From Amia ocellicauda (Eukaryota > Chordata > Actinopteri > Amiiformes > Amiidae), in NCBI RefSeq assembly GCF_036373705.1, contig NC_089868.1:15668520-15732519 (forward strand): 64,000 nucleotides of DNA, written 5' to 3'. Numbering within the stretch: the stretch's first letter is position 1; every line of letters begins with the position of its first letter. The translations under genes were made by a program, and so were the position numbers. The notes under the pieces are model-generated. The model was given only the letters and a program-made list of their open reading frames with translations. It did not search any database and was not told where the DNA came from. Shown here piece by piece: positions 34,367-46,330 of the stretch.

Positions 34367-37300
34367 TTAAGACACCGGTAGATGGCGTTTGAGAACGTCC
34401 TTCGCGTTGGTAGGGAGACTGTCCGGAAAGGTCACGTCAAATTCCACTATGAGGTCTCCTCTCTGGTCGGGATTCTTGGGAAATGGAAGTCCTTGACTAG
34501 AAATTACCTTTCTCATGCCAGGTTTGACCACATCGATAAACTTCATATTAAATGATTTTCCCTCTAACGTTGGCACGGTGACCGAACAGCCACATAAGGC
34601 CTGAAAAGCAGAAAAAAAAACAATCATAATGGAATTATATATTACAATTTATTTTGTCTTCTATGATGCTCTTAAAATATGCATCGATCTGATTGTCTCC
34701 TCATTTTTGGTTTGATCTTTGAAGCATCATTTTTGTGAAGTACATAGTGTCATACTTACAGATACACGGCATTGTTAATAGTAAAAAGTGCCGCTGCAGA
34801 CTGCTTACAAAATAACATGCTCAGAACAGACTGCAAACATATCAGTTCTAGGCATATAATAGGATGTAACAGAGATAATGAATGACTTTCCAACATGGGA
34901 ATAAAATAATCTGTCCCTCCGTGGCTTTCAAAACTGAGAAAAGAGACAAGGCACATGAATGCAAAGCAATAGAAGCATCCAGGCTAATGCAGAGTCCAAA
35001 TTTATCTCTGTCTTGTACAAGCCTCCAGAGGGTTGTACAAGGAGCCATAAATATAGCTATAATCATTATTGCCATTTACAGTCAGAAACTTTGTATGAGT
35101 GTATTTTGTAGGAGGGAAAACTTTTATGTACTTGATATTTGGTTACAATTCATGTTTTCTGAGACAGAGTATAAAACTGCTTACAGCAGGGGAGAACAAG
35201 GCGATGTTGCCGTCTTTTTCTTTTTAATACCATACCTATGTTAGCTCGTTTAATGCCTACATGAACTAATAAATCAGCTTTCAAGATCTTTGCTAGGGAT
35301 TAATTTAGAAACCAGTACAAATAATATTTACTTCTCAATGACAGAAAATCTTCATGGCAAAGCTAGCTAGACAGTGACTCATTCAAAGGCTTTTCTCCAA
35401 AGCTATCTTTCTCTGAATGTTACTTTTGTAAATGGATGAAAATCAAGCATTCGATGGTGTATGTATTATATTTCTTTAACATGAACATAGTTTAGAAAAA
35501 TCTCACGTTGTGACATAATACAAACACAGTCATTTTGGTGTTAGTTTGAGTACTGAACTTCTACCCACCTGTCGTAAGGTGACCCTCACAGGGAACACGA
35601 TATTTGACCCCTCCCTCCTGTAGTGTGTATGAGGTTTGTCCTTAATGACAAAGACGATGTCCGCAGGGATTGTATTGGGCGACTCGTCTCCCTCTCTGGG
35701 GAAGGTGATTTTGGTGCCCTCTTTCCATCCCCTCTTGATCTCGATGGTGAGTATTTTGTCCTCTGTTCGCATGGTCCTGCCATCAGGGTTCAGCCTCTTC
35801 CTGGAGATCTTCATCCTCTTGGTGCAGCCATTGAAGATCTCCTCCAGGGACACCCTCAGCTCATGATGGATGGCGGGGTCCTGCTTGCGTCTGACCTGCC
35901 CCAACCCCATGTGTCTGTCCCGCGGGAAGCCGTTCAGGTTGAAGCTGCTGAAGGAACCGAAGGGATCTGAGTCCACCTCCATATCCTCCTCATCCCGCCC
36001 GTTGGCCGCCTTCCTCCCAAAGAACATTTCGAAGGGATTGGAGCCTCCAAAAAAGGCGGCGAATGTAGCATGGGGGTCTCCATGGAATGTGTAGGTGTAA
36101 TTCCCTCCCTGCCCGTCACAACCTCCTGCCCCTCCTTTAAGACCTAGCACAGGAATGAAAACACAGAGCTATTGGTTTCCCCCCATCACACAACACCACC
36201 CCTGCCACCGAGGGCACTGTCACCATCATCTGCCACTACATTGTACGATATCTGTGTCATTCTGAAATGAGTTTGTTGAAAATCATGACAATAATGTATG
36301 AATCAAAAGATATTTCAACCAATACACAGAATAAAATGGGAATGCTTTTCAAACACTGGTTGCTTCTATGAAATAGTAAATACAAATTCAGAGTCTATGC
36401 CTTTTTAGTCACAAATAAGCATTTTATCCCAAATAATGACAGCAAACGTAGGTGCATGTAATTTTGAAGGTTTTTGCCTTCCGGGGCTTGAGATTTAAAG
36501 CAGTTCCAAAATGCAGATCCTTAAAAGGAAAGTGTTTCCCTTTCTATTCTGCGTGGGATTTGCAGAAAGGATTGATGAGGTTGTAAGGGATGACTGTCTA
36601 GCCAATCGGGTAACAATTTCGGCATGTCGACATATGAAATCTTTATATATGTTTAGTATGGGCAGTTTTTTACTCATGTATGCGACTTTGTGTTATGGGT
36701 CTCATTAAGATATCCTAATGGTTTTCCTCTCAAATTAATGGCAATAAAATCCTAAATTCGAAATGAAGTTACAACTATAGAGCACTTAATGATAAACAAG
36801 AAACACAGAAACAAACCACACCAACATAACCTCTGGGATAGAAGTGTATCTCAAATATCAGTCCTAATAATGTTGAGACACAACACATACACTGGTCCAT
36901 GGAGCTCAGCCAGATGTCTCCTTTTACTGGAGCTAAATAGGGAACATTACTTTGATCCTTCTAGATTCTTCTCGACGATTACATGTATCGTTTCCATAAT
37001 TATTATAATAATAGTATTGACATTTTGACAACACTTGCTTGATTTAAAAACTTAAACATCAATACTATATATACTATATATACAGTATACATATATATAT
37101 ATATGATGCAAATAGCTCTGTCTATACCCTATAGAAGTAGCAAATTACATTCAAAATCATGATTCCCTCCTCAACAGGACATTGTCCAAGAAAATGAATC
37201 ACTTTACCTTCTTCTCCGAATTGGTCGTAAATCTCTCTCTTTTTGGGGTCGCTGAGAACTTCGTATGCCTCTGCGATTTCCTTAAATTTATCTTCTGCAT

Positions 37301-37418
37301 TGGCACTCTTGTTTTTATCTGGGTGCCATTTCAGAGCCTGCTTTCTGTATGCTTTCTTGATGTCTTCGTCCGCTGCTCCTTTCTGTATTCCCAGTATTTT
37401 GTAGTAATCCTTCCCCAT
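34367..37418 (-). CDS. DNAJB4: DNAJB4, type II Hsp40 co-chaperone, complete, three exons
   Basis: Delivers unfolded clients to Hsp70 and stimulates its ATPase in the cytosol. Minus-strand exons are 37208-37418, 35569-36143 and 34367-34600, all with GT-AG borders, giving 339 residues (human about 337). The J domain spans residues 1-70 with the HPD triad at 32-34 (KWHPDK). A Gly/Phe-rich linker follows from 71 to about 115 ([21 protein letters not shown]), then an acidic spacer ([10 protein letters not shown]). C-terminal domain I starts near 163 ([14 protein letters not shown]) and domain II near 262 ([15 protein letters not shown]). The exon structure matches the vertebrate gene. DNAJB1 and DNAJB5 are close relatives, but the GIPC2-FUBP1 neighbourhood selects DNAJB4. 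The promoter features upstream are listed separately. Confidence 0.97.
34601..35568 (-). other. DNAJB4 intron 2
   Basis: A 968-bp GT-AG intron between the two C-terminal-domain exons. I see nothing in it. Confidence 0.9.
36144..37207 (-). other. DNAJB4 intron 1
   Basis: A 1.06-kb GT-AG intron directly after the J-domain exon. It contains a TATA-rich run near 37065-37105 and a TTCTAGATTCTTC heat-shock-like string near 36959. No exon is recognised. Confidence 0.85.
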
Positions 37419-37523
37419 TTTCGTGCGCTACCGGGAGCCCGTATGCAGGCAGATCTGTTTCGCCTCCACAGTAATGCACCCGGCGACAGGGAAACGCGGC
37501 TCTTATAGACAGGGATGACTGCT

Positions 37524-37533
37524 CTTTTATATA
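37524..37533 (-). promoter_or_regulatory. TATA box of DNAJB4
   Basis: The minus strand reads TATATAAAAG, a near-ideal TATA box 106-115 bp upstream of the DNAJB4 start codon. Transcription would then begin around 37495-37505. A TATA box is consistent with an inducible chaperone promoter. Confidence 0.65.
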
Positions 37534-37681
37534 ACACCTATGGGTGGTATAAGGATGACAGCTCTTTCATGTGGGGAGAGTAAAGCGTGGCTCCACACTT
37601 CAGTCCTTGTGTTTCCCCTCTGCTGCCACCTTTAAATAGCCATCGCCCGCCCTGTGCTGGTGCCACTGGAATCCAGCAGCT

Positions 37682-37693
37682 CTTTCTAGAAAG
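37682..37693 (-). promoter_or_regulatory. Heat-shock element palindrome upstream of DNAJB4
   Basis: The palindrome CTTTCTAGAAAG contains the core TTCnnGAA bound by heat-shock factor, with a third, imperfect unit (TTG) next to it. It lies about 150 bp upstream of the TATA box. The position fits stress induction of this co-chaperone. It is not proven by sequence alone. Confidence 0.55.
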
Positions 37694-39088
37694 TTGGTAC
37701 TGAAACACGTCATTTCCCATATAAATACAGCTGACCTCTTCTTCACATACAAAGTCCCAGTGTTTCCATTCTATAGCACCACTGGGTGACTGTTTTATGG
37801 TTTGATTTGGAGATTTGCAAGTGTTTTGGGAATATTCATAAACGTTTGAATTGAATCGAATGAAATAGAATTCAAGTATGTATCATATCATAAAATAGGC
37901 TATTATTTCAAAATCTCCATTCCATCTTCCACTCATATGTCGTTTTTTCCACCGTTGTAAAGGCCATTGCCCTGATCATGTTCATAACGGGTGACCCTTC
38001 CATAGTAACATAATAAGGCATATATATTTAACATGAACTTATTTAACTCATTCATGATACATGCACTCACCAGAAGAGATTTTGATAAACAAAGGCAATT
38101 TGGGATTTCAGCTAATCAGAGTAAAGTCCCCCAAGGGTTGGGATCATTAGTCCAGCAGTACCAATGGGCATTGTGGGCTACTTGAAGTAAAAAATGTGTT
38201 TGGCCTAGGGGAGCAGGGCTGATCCATGAGAAGCCAATTGGAAATCAGATTGGCTATTAAGCAATGGCAGTCACTTCCTTTTGGTCCAGATTCTGACTGC
38301 AGATTGACCAGAGCACAACCTTCCTGTGAAATACAACATTGCCTTTTCATTTTATAACAATTAGATTGTTTCAATTAGTTTTGATTCCATAATTGCACAG
38401 TGTTTGCGACAATGAGAATGACTGAAACTCACACAATTTCTTAACCCATAAACTGAAAGTACACCTGAGTCAATTTGACAGTCCAGGACCTAAGCCAAGC
38501 CTTACAGTTTGGTGTCACACCTTAATCGTCACACTCAGCCTAGTGAATTTTAGTTTCGGTGTCATGGAGCCTCAAGTGAGAATTAGCCTATAAATTAAAC
38601 TTCACAACATCCCCTTGCACCCTAATCCATATAAATTAACCCTGGCTTAATCCCATACTGCAGTTAACCACATTTCACACTGAGCTGGACTGATAATGAC
38701 TCATTTCACAGCTGACACTTTCTAGCATTTCCAGGCAGATAAAACCACTTGTGCATTATGCTAATTAGCAGTTTTCGAAGCATGAGAATATGACTAACAA
38801 TATCTCATAGATAATCTTAATGTATGGGCATTATTTTTCTAACCTTGAATGGGGTGAAGATATCGTTATAGTGCCACCTGCTGTAAACTAGCCAGTGAAG
38901 CCTTGGACAGAGATGCTGTTGACTGAAGATGCTGCAGCTCTGAAAACCTACTGCATCCAGCCTCTGACTGCGAGAAAATGACTCAGCATCCACCCGATAA
39001 ATGGTACCTTTACAACCTCTCATATCTACACTTGATGTGCAAAGCAAGATGAGCATCATGTCATGAATCGTGTTTCCTTTTTCAAAGC
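37694..39088. other. DNAJB4-SCaMC intergenic region
   Basis: The region between the DNAJB4 promoter and the carrier gene, which diverge from it. It should contain the carrier promoter and 5' UTR, but no TATA box or CpG island is evident. I searched the plus strand for an upstream coding exon of the carrier and found none convincing. Confidence 0.6.
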
Positions 39089-42000
39089 ATGGATCAGTTC
39101 CGCGGCCTGTTCCTTAAACTAGACAAGAATAAGGATGGGTTTATTGCCGTGGAGGAGCTGCACAAAGAAATGACGAGAATCGGAGTTTTATCCGCAAATG
39201 AGAAAGCTCAGGTAATAATCTCCTGCGACATGATTTAGCGCTCACTAATTCAACAAACATGATCCCCATTGATACAATCTTCTCTAATGTATCTGTAGGA
39301 TTATGTCTAACAGATGTATATGGATGTAAGCTACTAAAGGTTTTTGCATTCTTGTTTTTTTTGTGTTTGTTTTTTGGTGAGAGTAAATTAAGCTGATTTT
39401 TGTAATACCTTCTGTTGTACAATCCATCACCTTGCCTTTCAGTCCATAGTAACCAGCTATGACCGAAATGACGATGGCCGTCTAGATTATGACGAATTCT
39501 TGGTTTACATGATGGACAGAGAAAAGAAGTGGAAACTAAACTTTCAGATCCTTGACAAAAATAACTGCGGTGAGCGCACATTAAATGTTATACAACTTGC
39601 AATGATATCCAATATTTGTACATTCAAACTCACAGATATTTTAGACGTTTCAACTTGCTCTATGTGGAAAATACTTAGTGTTACTCAGCTGGTTTCAAAT
39701 AATGTATTGAATCGGTAATTCTTACTTAGTGTAAGCCCTTAATTCACTGATTATTTACATTTTTCATTGTATTGCATCCTATTAAACACGTGGAGTTGGC
39801 AATTTTGATATGATCATTCAGTGCACTTGACATCTAGAACTGGGAGAGTGACTTGTTTTAATTAATTCTGAATTAAGGAAATCATATAAATAACTGAAAG
39901 CACAAAAATGACAAGAGGGGACAGGGCCTGGGAAAAAAATAAATGGACTTGACCCCTGTAAACACTGTTTCAAGGTCTCTTGTATGTAGGGTATATACAC
40001 ACTGTGTGATCTTTGTTGCTAGAGCAAATAGTGCACAGTGGTTTGATCAGTCACAGCCAGGAAATCAGAAAAGTGGTTGTAGTTCAGGTTTCATTCAAAA
40101 CCTACTCAAAGAGAATCACACTTAATAAGAACGTCCACAATTCAATCTAAGATTTCTCTTGAGCTTTTGCTCCAGTTATGCTAAATATCCATCCGGTCTT
40201 TTGCTGTTTTATATTATATGCTGTATTAAGGAGACTCATTGCACTATACAATCCAAACAGAAATGTTATAGAGAAAATATTCTATTCTAATCTCATATAT
40301 CTGATACAAGTCTAAAGTCAAGCATCTTGTATTCTGTCTATGTTTTAACCCACTAGTACAGCAATATTGTTTCATGGTAGAACAGGACTTAGATTTTACT
40401 ACTCCCTGTAAATCCAGATCCAAAGTGTAAAGGTTATAGGTCAGTCAGATAGAGATTTCTGTGAATTGTTTTGTATTAATCTCCATTTATTTTCTGTTAC
40501 TAGGCTTCATTGACCAGGAAGAGATCATACATTTGTTTAAGGAGTTAGGAGTGGTCATTTCAAAGCCACATGCAAAGAAAATAATACAAATGTAAGATTT
40601 GTTTTCGTGCTTTTTGATTAATGAATATCAAAGTACAATAAGCTGCTAACTTGTCTCTGTGCTCCATTTGTGATCACCTTGAAGAGATTACTTTCTTATT
40701 TCTTAAAGGATGGATAATGACAACTCCATGACAGTGGACTGGAGCGAGTTTCTGCAGCACATAATTCTGAATCCGGCTGAGGACATAGGAGAGCTGGTTT
40801 CTTCATGGAAACGCTGCATGGTAAAGATTTATATCAAAGCTTTGGTTTATGAATGTCAAAAAAGTGAATACATTACTATATTGGCCAGATTTTCAATCTG
40901 TCTTGCTCCGTGCTGCTGCAGGATTGGTCCAGTGTATAACAAAACCGTGACAGACTACGATATTGTGAATGTTGAATACACAATGCACCAACAGTGTACT
41001 CCTCATGCCCACAGGTATTTGACGTTGGTGAAAGTCGATCTATGCCAATGGAGTTTACACAGGAAGAGACTGACTCCGGAGCCTGGAAGTATATTTTAGC
41101 TGGAGGGCTATCAGATGCCGTGTCCAGGACTGTCACTGCACCCATTGATCGATTGAAAACTCAACTTCAAGTAACTGAATACATGCTGCTTTTTATATAT
41201 AATGAGCAGATTGAATAACACATGTTTTTGAGGGTGTACTATTGTATTATACATACCAGTAACTTTTAGCCTAACTGGAAAGTCAATGTCCAAAGCATCG
41301 TATAATATATATGAGAATAAAAGAGGGATGTGGTGATTTTAAATGCTGTATTTAGAGAAGGTCTCCAAGATTAAATTATTATCTTTGTGTAGGTGTATGG
41401 TTCCAGTGCACAGGGGTTCAGAGGGATGAGAGCTGGTGGTATCAAGTCTATGTGGCAGGGGAATATAGCGAATGTGTTGAAGGGAACTCCACAGTCAACT
41501 CTCCAGTACGTCATATATACTCAGGTTTGTTGTTGCGTTTGTTACATAATAGGATAATGACATAATAGGATAGTTTCACATTTCAAAGGTGTGCTTTAAA
41601 GTAAGGTAATGTAGAGATTTAACACATAGTTTCTTGTTCAGTGTAAACAAACCATACCATTAAAGTAGAAGACATTCTACCTCTGTGGTAGAGGCTGTGT
41701 TAGACTGGATATCAGAAAACTTCCAGTTGCCACTGTTATCATTCTTGTATTAAAGTGTGAGTACAGTATGTGAAGTTTAATTGGGATAGTCAAAGAAAGC
41801 TGATTATGTATGATGGGTGATATGTTCTTTTTTTAAATGTATGTAAAGACTATACTACACGGTTTTGATATTATTTTGTTGTTACACCAGAACATGCAGA
41901 ACAATTGACTACCCTGCTGTAATGTGTGTCTTCTGCAGATGAAGCATCTTGGTAGTGTCTCAGAAGACAAATTGACTATCCAACAAAGGTTTGGACTTGG

Positions 42001-43492
42001 CTGTGTATCCGGCGCAGCGGCACACGCTGTGTTTTATCCCTTAGAGGTACAACGGAACAGCGGGAGACCTGCTCACGCCACACAAAATATCACCGTGTTC
42101 CTGGGTCTATACACAAGTACTTCAGCTGTCAGGAATAACACGCCTACACACTGAAAAAATACATTTTAGCACTAAATATGCAGCCTCCTAATAAGGAAGC
42201 AATTTAATACCTAAGGATATGACACAAAATGTGTAAACTGACACAGTTGTTATATGATTGGAAAGAAGTACTAGAGAGAACAAAAAAAGTTTGTGAAATA
42301 TAGTAGATCACACAGTAAACTGAAACAGGGGATGTGGGTACATGTACTTTCTGATGAAAAGCCTGAAGGAGATATTCACTCTGATTGGAGCTCCTGGTTG
42401 TCATGCCAATTTGGCTGCGTTTCCCTGAAGTGGGCGGCAAAGAAACAGAACAGCTGACATTTGAGTATCAGTAGCAAGTTGGCCCGTTTATGTCATATCA
42501 TGTCGTCCTACTGATAACTGAGTCATGCATTACAGACATAAGAGTGATAGGTGTGCAAGTTCAATTCCTGTATATCTGAATTACCTATAATATCCAGTGT
42601 GTTTAATTTGATGGGATTCAATTTCAATTTCAGTGTACAGAGTATGTTTTTGTAGTTATTTATACTTTTGGAATTTGATAACGAATTTCTGAATGTCAAG
42701 CACACTGCAAACATTTAAAAAAAAAACGATCCCTGCCAAAACACTGAAGTTACATTGCTTCCTCTTTCAGGTTATAAAAGTCAGCCTGAATCTTCAACCG
42801 GCTGGTACATACACAGGCCTTGTGGGGTGTGCAAAATCCATTTACCAACACGAATCAATAGCTGCCTTTTATAGAGGTTTTAAGCCGAGCGTAATGTGCA
42901 TGATACCCTATGCAGGCGTGGAGTGTGCAGTTTATCATGTAAGTAGCCTACAGATCCTCAAAGTCCTTAAACTAAACAAATCTCAAAAACTTTACTAAGA
43001 TTGATGGTTTCTTCTCTATATTTCCTTTTCCTTTGATCACAGTCCATTATGAACTGGGCAAAAGCAGATCCAGCCAACAGCAGTGACTCAAAACTGTTCT
43101 GCTATAGCTTCGTTGCATTTGCTTCTGGACAGACTGCAAGTTACCCTTTGGCAGTGATCAGAACTCAGCAACAAGCTCAGGGTAAGAGATTCATTCAGCA
43201 TAGCAATTTCTACAGCCGAGTTTCATTAAACTGTTTTCCAAACTGTATTTGTAAGACATGAAAAAAAAACAATATTTATATTGATCAGGTATTTTCTTCT
43301 GTGTTTACTTCTCTTTCAGCTATTACAAAAACACAGTACAGTACCTTTGAAGCACTTAAACTCAGCTATGTGAATCATGGGATTAGAGGATTTTACAGTG
43401 GAATGGGCGCCAGTTTCGCGAGAGCATTTCCTTGTGCCATTATAAACTATACCTTAGCATCCAAACTGGAAGTTTTGTTTTCCCTTTCATGA
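39089..43492 (+). CDS. SCaMC-type calcium-binding mitochondrial carrier (SLC25A24-like), complete, ten exons
   Basis: SCaMC carriers exchange ATP-Mg for phosphate across the inner mitochondrial membrane when Ca2+ binds their EF-hands. Exons: 39089-39211, 39443-39569, 40504-40591, 40709-40820, 41015-41170, 41393-41524, 41939-42046, 42771-42938, 43043-43181 and 43320-43492. All are GT-AG and give 441 residues (human SLC25A24 is 477). EF-hands 1 (D12-E23) and 2 (D48-E59) are canonical. EF3 (from D79) has C83 where Asp or Asn is usual, and EF4 (D115-E126) is present. The carrier signatures are PIDRLK 193-198, PLEVIK 280-285 and PLAVIR 373-378. The ATG at 39089 has a strong context (A at -3, G at +4). 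It omits about 20 N-terminal residues seen in SLC25A24, and a pyrimidine-AG just before it leaves an upstream exon possible. The protein is clearly divergent from SCaMC-1, -2 and -3, so I give no symbol. A minus-strand gene lies on its left and FUBP1 on its right. Confidence 0.92.
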
Positions 43493-44646
43493 TGAATCCT
43501 AACATGTAAATTGTACATATTGATTTTTTTTTTTTTTTTTAGTTTTTATGTTTTAACAAGCATTATTAAAAAGGTCTTCCACAGCAATTACAAATCTGCA
43601 GTGTAAATTATGTATGTACATATGTATTTATTGTAACACCATCGAGGGTGTTGGGGGGCACAGTATGGTGTAAAGGACAGTGCATTTATTATGTACAGTG
43701 CCCAGTCAAAAGAAAAAAAAAAAACATATTCCACTTCCCTGTTTATAAACAAAATACTAACAAACAAACAAAGCCAATAGTCCTAATCACAAATCCACAA
43801 GCAAAGTCCAAGTCTATAGACAAAAGGTTGATTACCATTCCCTGGTGCTGTACACTCCTTGGGATCTAAAGCAGGGTGCTTTACCTAACAATAAGGGTGA
43901 GCCTGCTCATTTTCTTAAGCATGACCTGGTCTGGTGGTTCCAAGCATTGATTCAACCCTTCTGGGAGATGTAGTGGCTTTCAGGGTGGCCATTTTGAGCC
44001 CCACTGTATGTATGTATGCACATATATATTTATTTGTTTATGTTAACCAGTATAAGCAGGGAAACCACTCCACCGTCCCATCAATCCACACTGGCATGTC
44101 CTCCCTCAAGCATCTCCACAAACCGATTTTCTCGTTGAGGGAAGTAGTGAAGATTCACCATGCTAGCCAAATGGGTTGGTGGTTGAAGGAGTGTGAATGG
44201 TGATTAAACAACAAAGCTGGGTGTTGTCAGCCCCATTCTCAAGTCATCTGAACTCCAACTGCAGGCACAGTATTCTTGAACTTTCTGTCATATTCTACAT
44301 TAAGTTTGTTAAACCATTCAAAAATATATAAATGTAGTATTTTTAAGTTAAACTTTTTACAGTTGCCTTTTCCAATGCCTGTTGCCTTGGAAAAATACAT
44401 CAACCAAACCAAATAATAATAAAATAACAAATCACTACCTCCAGATTGGAAATAGGAAATTGGAAATATATATAAATGTGTCTCTCAGTGTGTATAAATG
44501 TACAAATTGTTTTTAATTAAACTTAAAATTAAACTCAAAATTCCATAGCATAGGCCTAGATGTTTTTATTCTTAATCTAGTTAATCTTATGTTGTAAATC
44601 GCCCTCTTATGTTGTAAATCACCCTGGATAAGGATGTCTGCCAAGA

Positions 44647-44698
<52 letters not shown>

Positions 44699-45370
44699 GT
44701 TAAAAGTAAGTATCACTATCAAAGTAGAAAAAAGAGGTACCTGTTCAGTACACAATTACTGCTGTAGCAAATGTGATTTTTATGATTAAACCATTTGCAG
44801 TTGAAAAAGTGCATCAGAGTCTTTTCACGTAATTAACTTCTAGGACTGTCTACCATAATTGTCATTCTCATTATTCACAAAGAGGATGCGTACTTCCTGT
44901 CTCCCAACCTTGGTCTGGGAGAGGCTCACACCTTCCTGTTTCTAGAAGCACCCAATTCAAATTTCAAGCCAGGGTAACTAGAACGTTATCACATTTCCAG
45001 TTTTCCAAGTACTTTGTGAATGCTGTGAATGTGTGGAGGCAGGTTTCTGCTCTGCATCATGAATATAAAAGGTGAACTAAAAACAACAACTTGTGGCTCC
45101 CATCTGGAGTACAATGTGGGCGTTGGTGTTTTATGACCACAGCTAAAGACTGAATTAATCTTGACTAATCAACCCAATTGTTTGATTGGATTATGTAGTG
45201 TAATTCAAAGTTTGGTTGGAATGTAGGCCTACTTTTCCGGGATCAATGTTTTTAGACATCTGTACTATGCAACAATAGCGCCTGTTGACAATATTAGTAA
45301 CAGTGTCAATGTTGCAGTTCTAAAACATGATTTATGTCCCAAGGCATGTATATTTACACAAATGGAAATT
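43493..45370 (+). other. Carrier 3' UTR and intergenic region before FUBP1
   Basis: ATTAAA at 43565-43570, 70 bp past the stop, is a possible polyadenylation signal. About 43660-44200 reads like low-complexity or old repeat sequence, but I cannot name it. A SINE-type tail with (TAA)n occupies about 44580-44698. No further exon is seen. Confidence 0.55.
44580..44698 (+). repeat. SINE-type 3' tail ending in (TAA)n
   Basis: The tail (gttgtaaatcaccctggataagg, then a tctgccaag string) matches the conserved GTCGCTCTGGATAAG-type tail of fish V-SINE/LINE partners, and it ends in a (TAA)n run at 44647-44698. A 20-bp unit (cttatgttgtaaatc, then g or a, then ccct) is tandemly doubled at about 44587-44626. 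No tRNA-like head is visible, so the copy is truncated. Confidence 0.55.
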
Positions 45371-45600
45371 GGGCTTCAAGGCATTCAAGACAGAAAACAG
45401 GAGACACTTCTTCACACAGAGAGGCGTCACAATCTGAACAAACTCCCCACCGATGTGGTTGAAGCTGAAAGTTTGGGAACATTTAAAGTCAGACTGGGTA
45501 CTATCCTTGGATCACTCAGTTATTAATGGACACTAAACGAGCACGATGGGTCGAATGGCCTCCTCTCGATTGTAAACTTCCTTATGTTGTTCTGTACATA
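45371..45600 (+). mobile_element. Fragment of a non-LTR retrotransposon (C-terminal reverse-transcriptase ORF and 3' end)
   Basis: A frame at 45399-45422 reads RRHFFTQR, a motif typical of the C terminus of CR1/L2-type LINE ORF2. A one-base deletion near 45437 then breaks the frame before the WNxLP region. Matching text continues as FK-type and LGS-type codons to about 45525, then a short 3' end. Similar sequence is familiar from other non-mammalian vertebrates. It is inactive and 5'-truncated. Confidence 0.6.
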
Positions 45601-45629
45601 TTCGATTAGTCTGTTCACCTACCAAAAGG

Positions 45630-46330
45630 GTCCACACTGCGTCTGCGCAGTCGGGCACTCAATTCCGCCTGCAAAAGCGTCGCGAAAACAACCCGAGTCG
45701 CGCCCTGCCGACCCCGCCCCCCGCCTGGATTGACACCTGCGACAACCAACCAGCGCCCGCAAACGGAGTCCCGCGAGAGCACGCCGCCACGCTATCCCCG
45801 CCCCCCGCCGTGTCGCAGAGCTACCTGCTCTCTCCGAGACGAGCGGCCATCTTCTCTTTACTTCCACGAGTGAGAAGAGCGACTGTTGCACAGGATGGCT
45901 GATTACTCTAGCGTGGCTCCTCCGTCCTCCGGCGCAGCTGGCGGGATGAACGACGCTTTTAAAGATGCCTTGCAAAGGGCGAGACAGGTGAGTCACCGTG
46001 TTGGTCATTATTTCGCACAGTTGGTGGTGTTGTTCATAAAAAAACACATTCGGGCTACAACAAAGCCCCGCTTGCCGAGAGCCTGCTTAGGCCCAGCTTT
46101 GTCCCGCAAAAACACCGTAACAAAGGACGGCGCCACTTCGGGAGCAACGGCTTCCACATGGAGAAAAACGTATTACTTGCTGTAACCGTATATTGTCCGG
46201 GTTTTTATGTCGAGGAGTGGATGGTCGCACATCCGCGGCTCGTTTGACGTGTCCCGTCGTTTTTCTCGCTGAAGGCCCGAATGAGCCCGAGTGAAATGCG
46301 CAGGAAAAATACTGTACTGGTGACGACGAG
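45630..46330 (+). promoter_or_regulatory. CpG-island promoter of FUBP1
   Basis: CpG-dense sequence surrounds the first exon. An NRF1-like string (tctgcgcag) lies at about 45646-45654, GC boxes (cccgccccccgcc) near 45711 and 45796, and a YY1-type site (GCCATCTT, reverse of AAGATGGC) at 45846-45853, 42-49 bp before the start codon. The pyrimidine-rich tcttctctttacttcc just after it could be the initiator. No TATA box is seen. This is a housekeeping-type promoter. Confidence 0.75.

Noticed and set aside
38147-39060. A further coding exon of the carrier upstream of 39089
   Set aside because: No frame with a splice donor and homology to SCaMC N termini was found; the start at 39089 is kept with a caveat.
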